Assembly: GCF_016907235.1 (NCBI RefSeq)
Contig: NZ_JAFBBO010000001.1
Location: 62,001 to 126,000, forward strand
Source: Oerskovia jenensis
GTDB lineage: Bacteria > Actinomycetota > Actinomycetes > Actinomycetales > Cellulomonadaceae
Direction: 5' to 3'
Length of the DNA: 64,000 nt
The notes beneath the pieces are model-generated. The model made no database searches. It was not told the DNA's origin and saw only the letters and a program-made list of their open reading frames with translations. A program made the translations under genes and the position numbers. This document shows positions 24,626 through 34,576 of the stretch, one piece after another (position 1 is the first letter of the stretch; every line of letters begins with the position of its first letter).

Positions 24626-25363
24626 GTGGTTGCCTCCACCTCGCGCGTCTCGCCCGCGCCCGCCTCGCCCCTGCTCCGTCGTCGACCTGCGGCGCTCGCG
24701 GCCGGGGCGTTCCTCCTGCTCTCCGTGGTGCACCTCGCCGCGCACCTGGCCGGGGCCGAGCGGCTCGCCGAGGTCACGCAGTGGTTCGTCATGCCGCTGC
24801 TCGCGCTCGTCGTGTGGGCGGCGACGGCCGGCGGCCGACGGTCGCGCCTCGTGCGGTGGACGCTCGTCGCACTGGGCTTCTCGTGGCTCGGCGACAGTGC
24901 GCCGGACCTGTCGAGCGGCGACGCCTCGTTCCTGACCATGGTCGGGTTCTTCCTGCTCGCCCAGCTCGCGTACGCGGCCGCGTTCTGGCCACGGGGCGGG
25001 GCGAGCCTGCTGCGCCGTCCGCTCCTGCTCGTGCCCTACGGGATCGCGCTCGGCGCCCTGGTCGCGGTGTGCGCCCCGCACGCGGGCGCTCTGCTCGTCC
25101 CGGTCATGGTCTACGGCGTGTGCCTGACGGTCATGGCGGTGCTGTCGACCGGGGTGAACCGGGTCGCGGGCGTCGGCGGCGCGATCTTCCTCGTCTCGGA
25201 CGCGCTCATCGCGCTCGGGGCCTTCGTGCCGGGCTTCGAGGTCCCTGGGCCGTTCTCGTCCGGGTTCTGGGTCATGCTCACCTACCTCGCCGGGCAGGCG
25301 CTGCTCGTCGTCGGGATCCTGCGCCGGGACGCAAGCCAGATCGAGCAAACATCTGTCCCGTGA
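24626..25363 (+). CDS. YhhN/TMEM86-family membrane protein (lysoplasmalogenase)
   Basis: 245-aa membrane protein with about eight hydrophobic segments (for example ALAAGAFLLLSVVHLAAHLAG, LVALGFSWLGDSAPDL, VGGAIFLVSDALIALGAF). The paired motifs GFSWLGDSAPDL and FLVSDALIAL carry the conserved Asp residues of the YhhN/TMEM86 family, which hydrolyses or transfers the vinyl-ether bond of lysoplasmalogens in animals; the bacterial substrate is uncertain. The GTG at 24626 is chosen because GAAGGGA lies 6 nt upstream. It is the last backbone gene before a low-GC island. Confidence 0.85.
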   Translation: MVASTSRVSPAPASPLLRRRPAALAAGAFLLLSVVHLAAHLAGAERLAEVTQWFVMPLLALVVWAATAGGRRSRLVRWTLVALGFSWLGDSAPDLSSGDASFLTMVGFFLLAQLAYAAAFWPRGGASLLRRPLLLVPYGIALGALVAVCAPHAGALLVPVMVYGVCLTVMAVLSTGVNRVAGVGGAIFLVSDALIALGAFVPGFEVPGPFSSGFWVMLTYLAGQALLVVGILRRDASQIEQTSVP

Positions 25364-25597
25364 CTTGAATAGCGCACATGCTCCGACCACGCTGCGGGTT
25401 TGGGCAGAGGCGCTAGCGTGGTCCCGGCGTTGCGCACCTACAGGGACGTCAGGTTGGACCGCTGAAGGGACGAGTCGCCGAGCGCGATAAGCGTCGTCGA
25501 ACACATGCGACCGAATGAAATCTGATAGCAGACCGCCGAACATCAACACGGTAGGCATGGCTGCGAGCACACAGCAAAGAAACAGAAATGAGGGCAC

Positions 25598-28585
25598 GTG
25601 AAGATCAAATCCCCCAGGGATGTTCAAGATCACAACGATGGCGTGATTCGCCCTCGAGTTTCAGAATCAGCCAGACTGGCCAAGTTTTGGAACGAACTCG
25701 GCGTCGTGCCGGTAACCGTCAAGAGCGGAGTAGAGAATGAGGTCATTGCGGAGGAGTTTCTATTAGCTGACCACGTTCGCGCTAGCGACCTGGTCGACTA
25801 TTGGGGCCAGGTGCTCAGGGAATCCCGTGAATCATCCCTAGTTGATTTGATCCTCGTTGAGTTCTGGTTCTCAATTGGCGTAGCGAAGGTGGTCGATGCG
25901 CTTCCTTGGCCACTAACATACTCGAAAACGCTGCTAACCATCCGTCAACGAGTTGGATTAGCTCTCTATAGCCATGCACAGGGCGTCAACTGGCGGCGAC
26001 CGGTGCACTTTGTCGCGCTTTTGAGGATTGCCCGAGCATACTTGCGCGACGCGGTTGGTAATCAAGCCGAACTTCGGGAAGACTATCGAAAAGAGTTTAC
26101 TGGAAGGCTCGGTGTATCCACCGCTCTGATGTCTCGCTTCGACGAGATCTCCCTTCGGGATCTCAATGAGGCGAAGACTGCCTTGCGTGAGTCAATCGTT
26201 CAGGGCAACGACGATGTTGCCGCGCATGAGTATCTAACCGAAGTGCATTGCGGGATCTACGACTTGGAGCCCAACAAGCTTCTTTTAGAGCAAGCCATTG
26301 AGGCTGCTGAAGTCGCACTGCTAGCTGTCCAAAGTGTCAGGCTACAGCATGGTCTAGCGGAATTGCTGCTCCGGTCAGGCACAGCACCGTGGCGGCTGCA
26401 ACTGGACCGAATCGCTATAAGTGAAGCACGGACTCGGGTTAGAAGTACGGAGCCACAGAATGCGGAGGATCGCGTTCGCGCCGTACTGCTCATTGGTATT
26501 GCCGACTGGATACTCGAGGTCGGGGACTTGGCTTTGGGGGTAAAGCATGCTCGTATTCCCTTCGGACTTCGAGTCGGAGGAGGTTTTCGAGCGGAGAGCT
26601 TGGTAAATGCTGCAAATCATATCGAAGGGCCATTGAAGGGGCTTGCTAAAGCTCGGGACCCCCTCGTCGTGGGTATTGCGGCCGACTACTTGATTTTGAC
26701 CGGAGAGCGACTGGGCATGTCGCGCGTGGACGTGCTGAGGGAGGTCGTGTCGTTGCGATCGGACGGGGCAAATCTCTCGGATAGGCGTTCCCGGCTCCTT
26801 TGTGGCCGGGATCAGCTTGACCTGGCTGGTTTGACAAACGATCGCAATTTGCGGGAGCGCGCAGTACGTTCACTTGCGGAACTGGCAAATTCTGATGCCA
26901 GGGATCCTTCCCCGCTGTTGATCCTCGCACGTGACCTGGAGAATAATGGAAGGTTTCCGCTCCCAATAGATGTCGGCACTCCCCGCCTGTCCGCCATGGC
27001 GCTACGGAGGGTTGCTCTGGGTGAGATCGAAGGGCTCTATGAGGAGGCGGGTGGACGAGCGCTTGCGAGTCCTGACCTATCGGTGCAAGACCTGGGCGGA
27101 CGGAGCGGGGTCTACTCGGTCGCCGACTACTATGGGCTTAGTAGTGAGACCTTTGTCTTCAAAAGCGAGCCGGTGGAACTTGCGGTGCATGAAAGATGCC
27201 GGTCGGGCTCGATTGAGTCGCATCTGGCGGAGCGTGGCCTTCTAAGTTCGTTTGGGGTATCGAGAACGCTCGCCACTTACGCCAGGGAAGATGAAGATGA
27301 AGCAGTCGTCGCCCGCCACTACGTTCAGGGAAGACCGCTCTCGCAGATCGTCCATTTGCGCGATCTAGGTGGCCAAATTGAACTGCTTACGCAGGCTTCA
27401 GAGTTTCTTGCGCATATCAACAATTGCGAGGGGATCTCGGAGGCTACGAGTGTTCGTCGCAACCTAAAGACGCGCGATGTTGGCCGATGGTTTAGAATTG
27501 TTGACCCTCAAAGGGGCGGAGAGTACTTCGATCGATGGTGGAGTTTGGTGGAGGATTGCGAGGTTCTTAAGAAGCGCGACGCGCACCTGGACAACTGGCT
27601 CCAAAGTGACGACGGGAAGATTGTCGCGATCGACCTTGAGTCGAAGGGGGCTCGGCCGGTTGGCTACGAATTGGCTCAGATCACCGACGATCATTCAGCT
27701 ATTGATCCAGGCAATTGGGCAGCCCGCGTTGCGATATTTGAGGCATATTGCGCGGTTCGCGGATTTACGAGAGAGGAAGAGGCGAGTGCTTGGAGGGGGT
27801 TCCAGGCGGGGATACTGGCTAGGTTGGTCTGGGCGTTGACTGCCCCCGAAGGTGTGGGAAGTAGTGTGGAGTCCCCGGCGGGACGTCTTGAGATATTTGC
27901 CCAGACTGCACCGCTAGACGAAGTTGCAGTAATCGCGCGAGATGTCCTTTCGAGTTGGACTCGGAGTCGGGGCCAATCCCGAGCGACTATTTCCACAAAG
28001 CGCACAGTCGGAGCGGGTCGTGTGAGGTTGAGCAAGTCGATTGCGTATCACTTGCGGCACAATGAGAAACTCGAGAGGGATGGGGGAGGCTGGTCGAGTA
28101 TCGATCAAGTTCAGGACGTTCTTGGCGAGGGCGTGACACTCGACGAGATTGCCGCAGTCGTGACACACAGATCCGAATCCCGTTTCGAGTTTGCCGCGGG
28201 GAGCATCCGTGCCAAGTACGGCCATTCGGTTCCGGTTGAACTTGACTTTTTGACGGCTCGACCGGAGTCGTATCTTTATCACGCCTCTCCCTGGATTCAG
28301 GCGAATCATGTCATCCACGACAGGCAAGGAATATCAGTGATGGGAAGACGGTTTGTTCACTTGAGTTCTGATCTGAAGGAGGCGTTTCGCGCGGGCGTAA
28401 GAAAGGGGCATCCGCTTGTCTATGGAGTGCCGGTGGATCCGGGCATGCTCGTTCTGCAGGCGTCTGATCACACTCTTCTTTCGCCAGCTATTGCCTTTGA
28501 TAGGTTGCGAGTTGTCCCACTCTCTTATGTATGGGCGCAGGTGCCCCCTGTTGCGAGCCTTGTTCGACTTGGAGAGCATGAATGA
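25598..28585 (+). CDS. Helical-repeat + APH-like kinase + KptA/Tpt1 RNA 2'-phosphotransferase fusion
   Basis: 995-aa cytosolic protein. Residues 1-490 are helix-rich with TPR-like character. About 495-740 form an aminoglycoside-phosphotransferase-type kinase: candidate ATP lysine K522, catalytic D661 and N666 in RDAHLDN, metal-binding D679 in IDLE, with the APH spacings +5 and +18; the usual His of HGD is K659. About 811-990 are a KptA/Tpt1 domain: LSKSIAYHLRHN (R820, H821), SIRAKYGHS (R871, H876), HLSSD, and R935 before KGHPLVYGV, the full Arg-His-Arg-Arg catalytic set. Tpt1 enzymes move an RNA 2'-phosphate to NAD+. GTG start with GAGGG 3 nt upstream. Domain calls are firm; combined function is unknown, with RNA repair, NAD+-linked signalling or defence possible. 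Confidence 0.88.
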   Translation: MKIKSPRDVQDHNDGVIRPRVSESARLAKFWNELGVVPVTVKSGVENEVIAEEFLLADHVRASDLVDYWGQVLRESRESSLVDLILVEFWFSIGVAKVVDALPWPLTYSKTLLTIRQRVGLALYSHAQGVNWRRPVHFVALLRIARAYLRDAVGNQAELREDYRKEFTGRLGVSTALMSRFDEISLRDLNEAKTALRESIVQGNDDVAAHEYLTEVHCGIYDLEPNKLLLEQAIEAAEVALLAVQSVRLQHGLAELLLRSGTAPWRLQLDRIAISEARTRVRSTEPQNAEDRVRAVLLIGIADWILEVGDLALGVKHARIPFGLRVGGGFRAESLVNAANHIEGPLKGLAKARDPLVVGIAADYLILTGERLGMSRVDVLREVVSLRSDGANLSDRRSRLLCGRDQLDLAGLTNDRNLRERAVRSLAELANSDARDPSPLLILARDLENNGRFPLPIDVGTPRLSAMALRRVALGEIEGLYEEAGGRALASPDLSVQDLGGRSGVYSVADYYGLSSETFVFKSEPVELAVHERCRSGSIESHLAERGLLSSFGVSRTLATYAREDEDEAVVARHYVQGRPLSQIVHLRDLGGQIELLTQASEFLAHINNCEGISEATSVRRNLKTRDVGRWFRIVDPQRGGEYFDRWWSLVEDCEVLKKRDAHLDNWLQSDDGKIVAIDLESKGARPVGYELAQITDDHSAIDPGNWAARVAIFEAYCAVRGFTREEEASAWRGFQAGILARLVWALTAPEGVGSSVESPAGRLEIFAQTAPLDEVAVIARDVLSSWTRSRGQSRATISTKRTVGAGRVRLSKSIAYHLRHNEKLERDGGGWSSIDQVQDVLGEGVTLDEIAAVVTHRSESRFEFAAGSIRAKYGHSVPVELDFLTARPESYLYHASPWIQANHVIHDRQGISVMGRRFVHLSSDLKEAFRAGVRKGHPLVYGVPVDPGMLVLQASDHTLLSPAIAFDRLRVVPLSYVWAQVPPVASLVRLGEHE

Positions 28586-28632
28586 ACATGTCGTTCGCGT
28601 TTGTGGTTTTGAAACGAGAGCTTTAGGCGGTT

Positions 28633-28701
28633 ATGACGGCTGGGATCGAAGCCTGGAGTGGGCCGATGGAGATTGCTGCAATGCTAAGAGTTGGTCGCTC
28701 G
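28633..28701 (+). pseudogene. Possible remnant of a small helix-turn-helix protein
   Basis: A short frame starting at an ATG reads MTAGIEAWSGPMEIAAMLRV then GRSGQ. The part EIAAMLRVGRS resembles the first helices of excisionase or AlpA-type DNA-binding proteins (EIAxMLGVSRS). It then runs into non-coding-like sequence and overlaps the parC terminator region. No start signal is visible. If real, it would be a decayed element-borne regulator at the right edge of the island. Confidence 0.25.
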
Positions 28702-28749
28702 GGTCAGCTGTTAGTGTGCGTGCTTGGATCGACCTTTTGGGGTTTCTTT

Positions 28750-28786
28750 CCGTGGGGCCAACCGGAGGAACCGGTCGACCCCACGG
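28750..28786. terminator. Hairpin between the island and parC
   Basis: 8-bp perfect outer stem (28750-28757 with 28779-28786) with an internal CCGG/CCGG pairing, 28 nt beyond the parC stop codon on the minus strand. Likely terminator of parC. Composition returns to high GC here. Confidence 0.5.
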
Positions 28787-28813
28787 TCGTTCGCCCGGAG
28801 ACGGTGGGCGGGC

Positions 28814-31297
28814 TCAGCCGACGCCGATCGCCGCGATCGGCACGTCGAGCGGAGCGCCCGAGCCGTCACGGCGCTGGTCGACGGGGGGCAGGTCGACGGG
28901 CTGCCCCGCCGAGCCGACGGCCCGGCCCGGCCCGCGGCCGACCCACGCGAGGATGAGCGTGTCCTCGCCCTTGAGGAACCGCTGGGCGCGCACGCCGCCC
29001 GTCGCACGGCCCTTGCCCGGGTACAGCTCGTAGGGCGTGACCTTGCCGGACCCGGGCTGGGTCCCCGGCAGGGCATCGGACGACCCGGAGACCGTGACGA
29101 CCGTCATGAGGTCGCGGCTCGTGGCCTCGACGACACCGAAGAACGTGACCTGCTGGCCGGGGGCGAGCTTGATGCCCGCCATGCCCGCCGCGCTGCGGCC
29201 CTGCGGACGCACGGCCGATGCGTCGAAGTGCAGGAGGCTTGCGTCGGAGCTCACGAACACGAGCTCGTCCGCGTCCGTGACGGGGGCCGCGCCGACCACG
29301 CTGTCGCCGTCCTTGAGCGAGATGACCTCCCACGCGTCCCGGTTGGTCGGCATGTCGCCCGCGAGGACGCGCTTGACGACGCCGCCCGCCGTGCCGAGCG
29401 CGAGCGTGGGGGCGTCGGGGTCGAGCGAGACGATGGTCAGCGGCTTCTCACCGGGCTCGAGGCTCACGATCTCGCTCAGGGGCACGCCGCCGGACAGGCT
29501 CGGGGCGCCGTCGGTCGGGGGGAGGGCCGGCAGGTCGAGCACCGAGAGCCGCACGACGCGGCCCGCGCTCGTCACGAGCCCGACGTCGCTGCGCACGCTG
29601 GCCCGCACGGCGCCGCTCAGGGCGTCGTGCGAGTGGCGGCGCCCGCCCGTACCGGGCTCGGTCGCGTCGCCCGTGCGGGCCAGGAGGCCGGTCGCGGACA
29701 TCAGCGCCCAGCACGGGGTGTCCTCGACCTCGAGCGGGACGGCCGAGACGGTGCCGATCACGCCCTGCGCGGACGTGGGGGAGGCGCCCGCCGACTCGAG
29801 CAGGATGGTGCGTCGCGGGGTCCCGTAGACCTTCGCGACCTCCTTCATCTCGGCCGAGACGACCGCGCGGAGCTTGACGTCGTCGCCCAGGATCTCCTCG
29901 AGCTGGGCGATCTCCAGGCGCAGGGCCTCCTGCTCCTTCTCGAGCTCGAGCCGGGAGAACTTCGTCAGGCGGCGCAGGCGCAGCTCGAGGATGTACTCGG
30001 CCTGCGGCTCGGACAGGTCGAAGACCTCGCGCAGACGGGTGCGCGCGGTCTCGGCGTCGTCGCTCGACCGGATGACCTGGATGACCTCGTCGATGTCGAC
30101 GATCGCGAGCAGCAGGCCCTCGACCAGGTGCAGGCGTTCCTTGCGCTTGGCGAGGCGGTAGGAGCTCCGGCGGCGCACGACGTCGATGCGGTGCTCGACC
30201 CACACCTGCAGCAGCTCGCGCAGACCGAGCGTGCGGGGCTGGCCGTCGACGAGCGCGACGTTGTTGATGCCGAACGAGTCCTCGAGCGGGGTGACCTTGT
30301 AGAGCTGTTCGAGCACGGCCTCGGGGTTGAAGCCCGTCTTGATCTCGACGACGAGGCGCAGCCCGTGCGCGCGGTCCGTGAGGTCGGTCGCGTTGGTGAT
30401 GCCGACGAGCTTCTTCGACTTCACGCCCTCGGCGATCTTCTCGATGACCTTCTCCGGTCCCACGAGGTAGGGGAGCTCGGTGAAGACGATGCCCTTGCGC
30501 TTGGCCGTGATGTTCTCGATGCGTGCGGTGGCCCGGGTGCGGAACGAGCCGCGGCCCGTGCGGTAGGCGTCGCGGATGCCGTCGAGGCCCACGATCTTGC
30601 CGCCACCCGGCAGGTCCGGCCCGGGGACGAAGCGCATGAGCGCCTCGAGGTCCGCGGTCGGGTGCTTGATGAGGTGCTGGGCTGCTGCGACGACCTCGAC
30701 GAGGTTGTGCGGGGCCATGTTGGTCGCCATGCCGACGGCGATGCCGGCGGCTCCGTTGACCAGCAGGTTCGGGATCGCGGAGGGCAGGACCTCGGGCTGG
30801 GTGAGCTTGTTGTCGTAGTTCGGGATGAAGTCGACGACGTCCTCGTCCAGCCCGGTCGTCATGGCCATCGCGGCGCTCGCGAGGCGCGCCTCGGTGTACC
30901 GGGGCGCGGCGGGCCCGTCGTCGAGCGAGCCGAAGTTCCCGTGGCCGTCGACGAGAGGCAGGCGCAACGAGAACGGCTGGGCCAGTCGCACCAGGGCGTC
31001 GTAGATCGCGGTGTCGCCGTGCGGGTGGAGCTTGCCCATGACCTCGCCGACGACGCGCGCCGACTTCACGTGCCCGCGCTCGGGCCGCAGCCCCATGTCG
31101 GACATCTGGAACAGGATGCGTCGCTGGACGGGCTTGAGCCCGTCGCGAGCGTCCGGCAGGGCACGGGCGTAGATGACCGAGTAGGCGTACTCGAGGAAGG
31201 ACCCCTCCATCTCCGCCGTGACGTCGATGTCGATGATCTTCTCGTGGACCTCGCTCGGGTCGAGCGGGGCTTTCGAGGCGGACGGTCTGCGCGCCAT
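28814..31297 (-). CDS. parC: DNA topoisomerase IV subunit A
   Basis: DNA-cleaving subunit partnering ParE. 827 aa from the ATG at 31297 ([17 protein letters not shown]), where AGGAG lies 10 nt upstream; the open frame further upstream is Arg/Pro-rich and non-coding. Active-site tyrosine Y134 is in [11 protein letters not shown], and the fluoroquinolone-contact region reads [13 protein letters not shown] (T96, D100). The C-terminal beta-pinwheel lacks an obvious GyrA-box Q-R-x-G-G-K-G, favouring ParC over GyrA, as does its distance of 15.6 kb from parE. It is divergent from the GNAT/acyl-CoA-synthetase gene. Confidence 0.9.
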   Translation of the reverse strand: MARRPSASKAPLDPSEVHEKIIDIDVTAEMEGSFLEYAYSVIYARALPDARDGLKPVQRRILFQMSDMGLRPERGHVKSARVVGEVMGKLHPHGDTAIYDALVRLAQPFSLRLPLVDGHGNFGSLDDGPAAPRYTEARLASAAMAMTTGLDEDVVDFIPNYDNKLTQPEVLPSAIPNLLVNGAAGIAVGMATNMAPHNLVEVVAAAQHLIKHPTADLEALMRFVPGPDLPGGGKIVGLDGIRDAYRTGRGSFRTRATARIENITAKRKGIVFTELPYLVGPEKVIEKIAEGVKSKKLVGITNATDLTDRAHGLRLVVEIKTGFNPEAVLEQLYKVTPLEDSFGINNVALVDGQPRTLGLRELLQVWVEHRIDVVRRRSSYRLAKRKERLHLVEGLLLAIVDIDEVIQVIRSSDDAETARTRLREVFDLSEPQAEYILELRLRRLTKFSRLELEKEQEALRLEIAQLEEILGDDVKLRAVVSAEMKEVAKVYGTPRRTILLESAGASPTSAQGVIGTVSAVPLEVEDTPCWALMSATGLLARTGDATEPGTGGRRHSHDALSGAVRASVRSDVGLVTSAGRVVRLSVLDLPALPPTDGAPSLSGGVPLSEIVSLEPGEKPLTIVSLDPDAPTLALGTAGGVVKRVLAGDMPTNRDAWEVISLKDGDSVVGAAPVTDADELVFVSSDASLLHFDASAVRPQGRSAAGMAGIKLAPGQQVTFFGVVEATSRDLMTVVTVSGSSDALPGTQPGSGKVTPYELYPGKGRATGGVRAQRFLKGEDTLILAWVGRGPGRAVGSAGQPVDLPPVDQRRDGSGAPLDVPIAAIGVG

Positions 31298-31465
31298 GGG
31301 TCGTCGGGCTCCTGCGGGTCGATGGGTCGGGTGCTTCGGTGCGGTCGGCGGGCCGGACGGCCGGGCACGAGTGCTCGTCGGCGAACGGTAGCGCGGCCCA
31401 CCGACATCCGGGCCCTCATTCTCCCGCGCGCCGGGCGCGCCGCTGACCAGCGTCGCTCCGACCAG

Positions 31466-31471
31466 TAGCCT
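31466..31471 (+). promoter_or_regulatory. -10 box (TAGCCT) of the GNAT-ACD fusion gene
   Basis: TAGCCT is followed by 7 nt and then the GTG at 31479, with no ribosome-binding site, supporting a leaderless mRNA. Confidence 0.5.
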
Positions 31472-31478
31472 AGGGCGG

Positions 31479-34478
31479 GTGAACGGACACGACGTCCCGG
31501 CCGACCCTGACCCGGCGCCGCAGCCGGACCAGTACCCGGTCGAGTGGGAGGCCGACGTCGTGCTGCGCGACGGCACCACGACCCACGTGCGTCCCATCCG
31601 CCCCTCCGACGCCCCGGCGCTCCAGCGCTTCCACATGGGTCAGAGCGAGCGGTCGACGTACCTGCGCTTCTTCGCGAACATCGAACGGCTCTCGGACCGG
31701 GATCTCGAGCGCTTCACGGTCGTCGACCACTCCGAGCGCGTGGCCCTGGTCGCGGTCAAGCGCGTGGGTGAGGACCGGCGCGAGGACATCCTGGGGGTCG
31801 CGCGCTTCGACAAGGTCGCTCCGCACGAGGCCGAGGTCGCGTTCAACATCGCCGACGCCGAGCAGGGGCGCGGTCTCGGGTCGGTCCTGCTGGAGCACCT
31901 GGCCGCGGCGGCCCGCGAGCGAGGGGTGCGCAGGTTCAGTGCCGAGGTGCTGCCGCAGAACGGCAAGATGCTCGCGGTGTTCCAGGAGGCGGGCTACGTC
32001 GTGAGCCAGCACGTCGACGACGGGATCGTGGCGGTGAGCGTCGACCTCGACCCGACGGACCGGTCGCGCGAGGTCATGGCGGACCGTGAGCATCGCGCCG
32101 AGGCGCGGTCCATGCACGGCCTGCTGACCGCTCGCAGGGTCCTGCTCGTGGGTCCGGGCCCGACGGCGGCGCCCGGCACCGCGGAGCGGCTCCTGGCCGA
32201 GCGCGTGCTCACCACGGCGCTGCGGGACCCGGGTGACGCGACGTTCGAGGTGGTCGGCACGGCCCCGCCGGGTTCGCCCGCGCCCGTCCCGACGGCTGAC
32301 GAGCACCCCGCGACCTCGGATCGCGACGAGGCCCTCGGACAGGACGATCGTGCCCACCGCGACTTCCGCGCCGGCGAGGGGCACGGCGGGCACGAGCGCG
32401 GGCACCTGCACGACGCCGCGGCGGCCGCGGAGCTGGTCGAGGAGCTCGTCGAGGAGCTCGACGGCGCGCCCGCCCTGCCGTCGGTCCGATTCCGAGCCGG
32501 CATCGCCGACGTCCCCGGTCCGGTCGACCTCGCGCTCCTGGCGCTGCCCCCGCGCGAGGCGATCGCCGCGACGGCAGAGCTCGAACGCCTCGGGGTGCGC
32601 GCCGTCGTCGTGCTCTCGGCAGGGTTCGCCGAGACCGGACCCGACGGGCTCGCGCTCCAGCGCGACCTCCTGCGCACCGCGCACACCGCGGGCATGCGGG
32701 TGGTCGGCCCCGCGACGTACGGGCTCCTGACGACGCACGCCGGGCACCGGCTCAACGCGAGCCTCGCGGAGGTCGAGCCGCTCGCGGGCAGCATCGGGAT
32801 CTTCTGCCAGTCCGCGCCGACGGCCGTCACGCTCCTGGCCACGGCCCTGCGGCGCGGGATCGGCATCTCGTCGTTCGTCTCGGCCGGCCACCGCGCGGAC
32901 GTCTCGGGCAACGACCTCATGCAGTTCTGGCAGGACGACCCGGAGACCGAGGTCGTGTGCCTGTACCTCGAGTCGATCGGGAACCCGCGCAAGTTCTCGC
33001 GCATCGCGCGCCGTCTCGCGTCGGTCAAGCCCGTCGTGGTCGTGACCGCGGGGCGTTCGGGGCAGGTCGTGCCCCCGGGGCACGCGGTCCGCTCGACGCG
33101 CGCGCCGCGCCGCACCCTCGACGAGATGCTGCGCCAGTCCGGGGTGATCCACGCGGAGAACACGCACCACCTCGTCGACATCGCCCAGCTCCTCGCGAAC
33201 CAGCCGCTGCCGTCGGGGCGGCGGATCGGGATCCTCGCGTCCTCGGCCGCGCTGACCGCTCTCGTGGCCGAGGCCGTGGTGTCGGCGGGGCTCGTGGTCT
33301 CCGACCGGTCGAGCTTCCTGCCCGAGGACGCCGACGACGAGCAGATCGAGAGCGCGGTCGCCGCGCTCTACGCCCCGGACGCGTGCGACGTCGTGGTGGC
33401 TGTGCACGTCCCCACCGTCCGTCCTCGCGTCGGCACCGTCTCGCGGGCCGTCGCCCGGGCCGCCGCGGCGAGCGGGCGCACCACGGTCGCGAGCGTCCTG
33501 GGGCTGCACGGCCTCGCGGCCGAGCTCAGTGCCCCGAACCCGGCCGACCCCGACGGGCCGCGCCTGCACGTGCCCGCCTACTCGACCCCCGAGGACGCGG
33601 TCGCGGCCGTCGGCGCGGTCGTGGGCTACGCCCGCTGGCGCGAGGCCGACCACGGCATGGTGGACCGTCCCGCCGGAGTCGACTCGGACGGGGCCCGGGC
33701 GATCGTCGAGGGCGCCCTCGCGGGGGACTCCGTGGTCGACCTCGACGCCGACACCGCGTCGGCGCTCCTCGCGGCCTACGGCATCGACCTGTGGCCCTCG
33801 CGCCGCGTCCGCACGGCCGACGAGGCCGTGGCCGCGGCGCACGAGATCGGCTGGCCCGTCGCGCTCAAGAGCACCGCCGAGTCGCTCCGCCACCGCGCGG
33901 ACCTCGGGGGAGTGCGCCTCGACATCGGCGACGAGGACGAGCTGCGCGACGACGTCGAGCAGATGCGGGCCTCGCTCGCGGCCGTGCTGCCCGTGGGGAA
34001 CCCCGGGCGGACCGCGCCGGGGGAGACCGGCGACCGCGACGCCGACAGGTCGGGGCCCGCGCCCTTCGAGGTGCAGCGCATGGCCGACGCGGGCGTGGCG
34101 TGCGTCGTGCGCTCGACCGAGGACCAGCTCTTCGGTCCGGTCGTCTCGTTCGGCCTCGCGGGCGACGCGGTCGACCTCCTGGGCGACGTGAGCTACGGCG
34201 TGCCCCCGCTCACCGACGTCGACGTCGCCACGATGGTGCGTTCGATCCGCGCCGCTCCCCGCCTGTTCGGGTACATGGGGGCGCCCGTGGCGGACACCGC
34301 GGCGCTCGAGGACCTGCTCGCGCGCATGTCGCTCATGGCCGACGAGCTCCCCGAGCTGCGCAGCGTCGAGCTCTACCCCGTCGTGGTCGCCGAGCACGGC
34401 GCGGCGGTGCTCAGCGCTCGGGTCCAGGTGGCGGGCGCGCAGCGCGCCGACGCCCTGCGACGCGCGCTCCCGGGCTGA
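31479..34478 (+). CDS. GNAT acetyltransferase fused to ADP-forming acyl-CoA synthetase-like domains
   Basis: 999-aa cytosolic protein with domains in reverse order to the Pat lysine acetyltransferases of enterobacteria. GNAT comes first (about 15-195; acetyl-CoA loop [20 protein letters not shown]). A CoA-binding Rossmann domain and ligase-CoA domain follow ([37 protein letters not shown], with a His at the phospho-His position). The C-terminal part is ATP-grasp-like ([22 protein letters not shown]). It is likely a protein lysine acetyltransferase sensing CoA or energy state. A linker (about residues 270-310) is rich in His ([14 protein letters not shown]). Confidence 0.88.
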   Translation: MNGHDVPADPDPAPQPDQYPVEWEADVVLRDGTTTHVRPIRPSDAPALQRFHMGQSERSTYLRFFANIERLSDRDLERFTVVDHSERVALVAVKRVGEDRREDILGVARFDKVAPHEAEVAFNIADAEQGRGLGSVLLEHLAAAARERGVRRFSAEVLPQNGKMLAVFQEAGYVVSQHVDDGIVAVSVDLDPTDRSREVMADREHRAEARSMHGLLTARRVLLVGPGPTAAPGTAERLLAERVLTTALRDPGDATFEVVGTAPPGSPAPVPTADEHPATSDRDEALGQDDRAHRDFRAGEGHGGHERGHLHDAAAAAELVEELVEELDGAPALPSVRFRAGIADVPGPVDLALLALPPREAIAATAELERLGVRAVVVLSAGFAETGPDGLALQRDLLRTAHTAGMRVVGPATYGLLTTHAGHRLNASLAEVEPLAGSIGIFCQSAPTAVTLLATALRRGIGISSFVSAGHRADVSGNDLMQFWQDDPETEVVCLYLESIGNPRKFSRIARRLASVKPVVVVTAGRSGQVVPPGHAVRSTRAPRRTLDEMLRQSGVIHAENTHHLVDIAQLLANQPLPSGRRIGILASSAALTALVAEAVVSAGLVVSDRSSFLPEDADDEQIESAVAALYAPDACDVVVAVHVPTVRPRVGTVSRAVARAAAASGRTTVASVLGLHGLAAELSAPNPADPDGPRLHVPAYSTPEDAVAAVGAVVGYARWREADHGMVDRPAGVDSDGARAIVEGALAGDSVVDLDADTASALLAAYGIDLWPSRRVRTADEAVAAAHEIGWPVALKSTAESLRHRADLGGVRLDIGDEDELRDDVEQMRASLAAVLPVGNPGRTAPGETGDRDADRSGPAPFEVQRMADAGVACVVRSTEDQLFGPVVSFGLAGDAVDLLGDVSYGVPPLTDVDVATMVRSIRAAPRLFGYMGAPVADTAALEDLLARMSLMADELPELRSVELYPVVVAEHGAAVLSARVQVAGAQRADALRRALPG

Positions 34479-34576
34479 GCGATCCGCGGACGCGGGGCCG
34501 TCCACAGGCGCCGTGCGCTGCACAGGCATGCGGGGCGGGGTGGCCCCGGCGCGCCGTGCGGTGGGAGAATGCCCGC

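Larger units (their letters stand above)
25364..28749. mobile_element. Low-GC genomic island carrying one long gene
   Basis: Between the lysoplasmalogenase stop and parC the DNA changes character: two sampled 60-nt lines are 52-53% G+C against about 77% for a line in the adjacent backbone. Third codon positions lose their G/C bias and AT-rich codons such as ATT, TTA and GAA become common. It holds a single long gene (25598-28585). No integrase, transposase, terminal repeat or tRNA was seen, so the element type is undetermined; horizontal acquisition is inferred from composition. Edges are approximate. Confidence 0.75.

Noticed and set aside
28724-31468. Open frame of 914 codons on the plus strand
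   Set aside because: Antisense to parC, which has an active-site tyrosine and normal domain order.
32957-34576. N-terminal extension of the DUF5998 frame
   Set aside because: It lies inside the GNAT-acyl-CoA synthetase gene in another frame and is Arg/Gly-rich; the family's start is at 34577.
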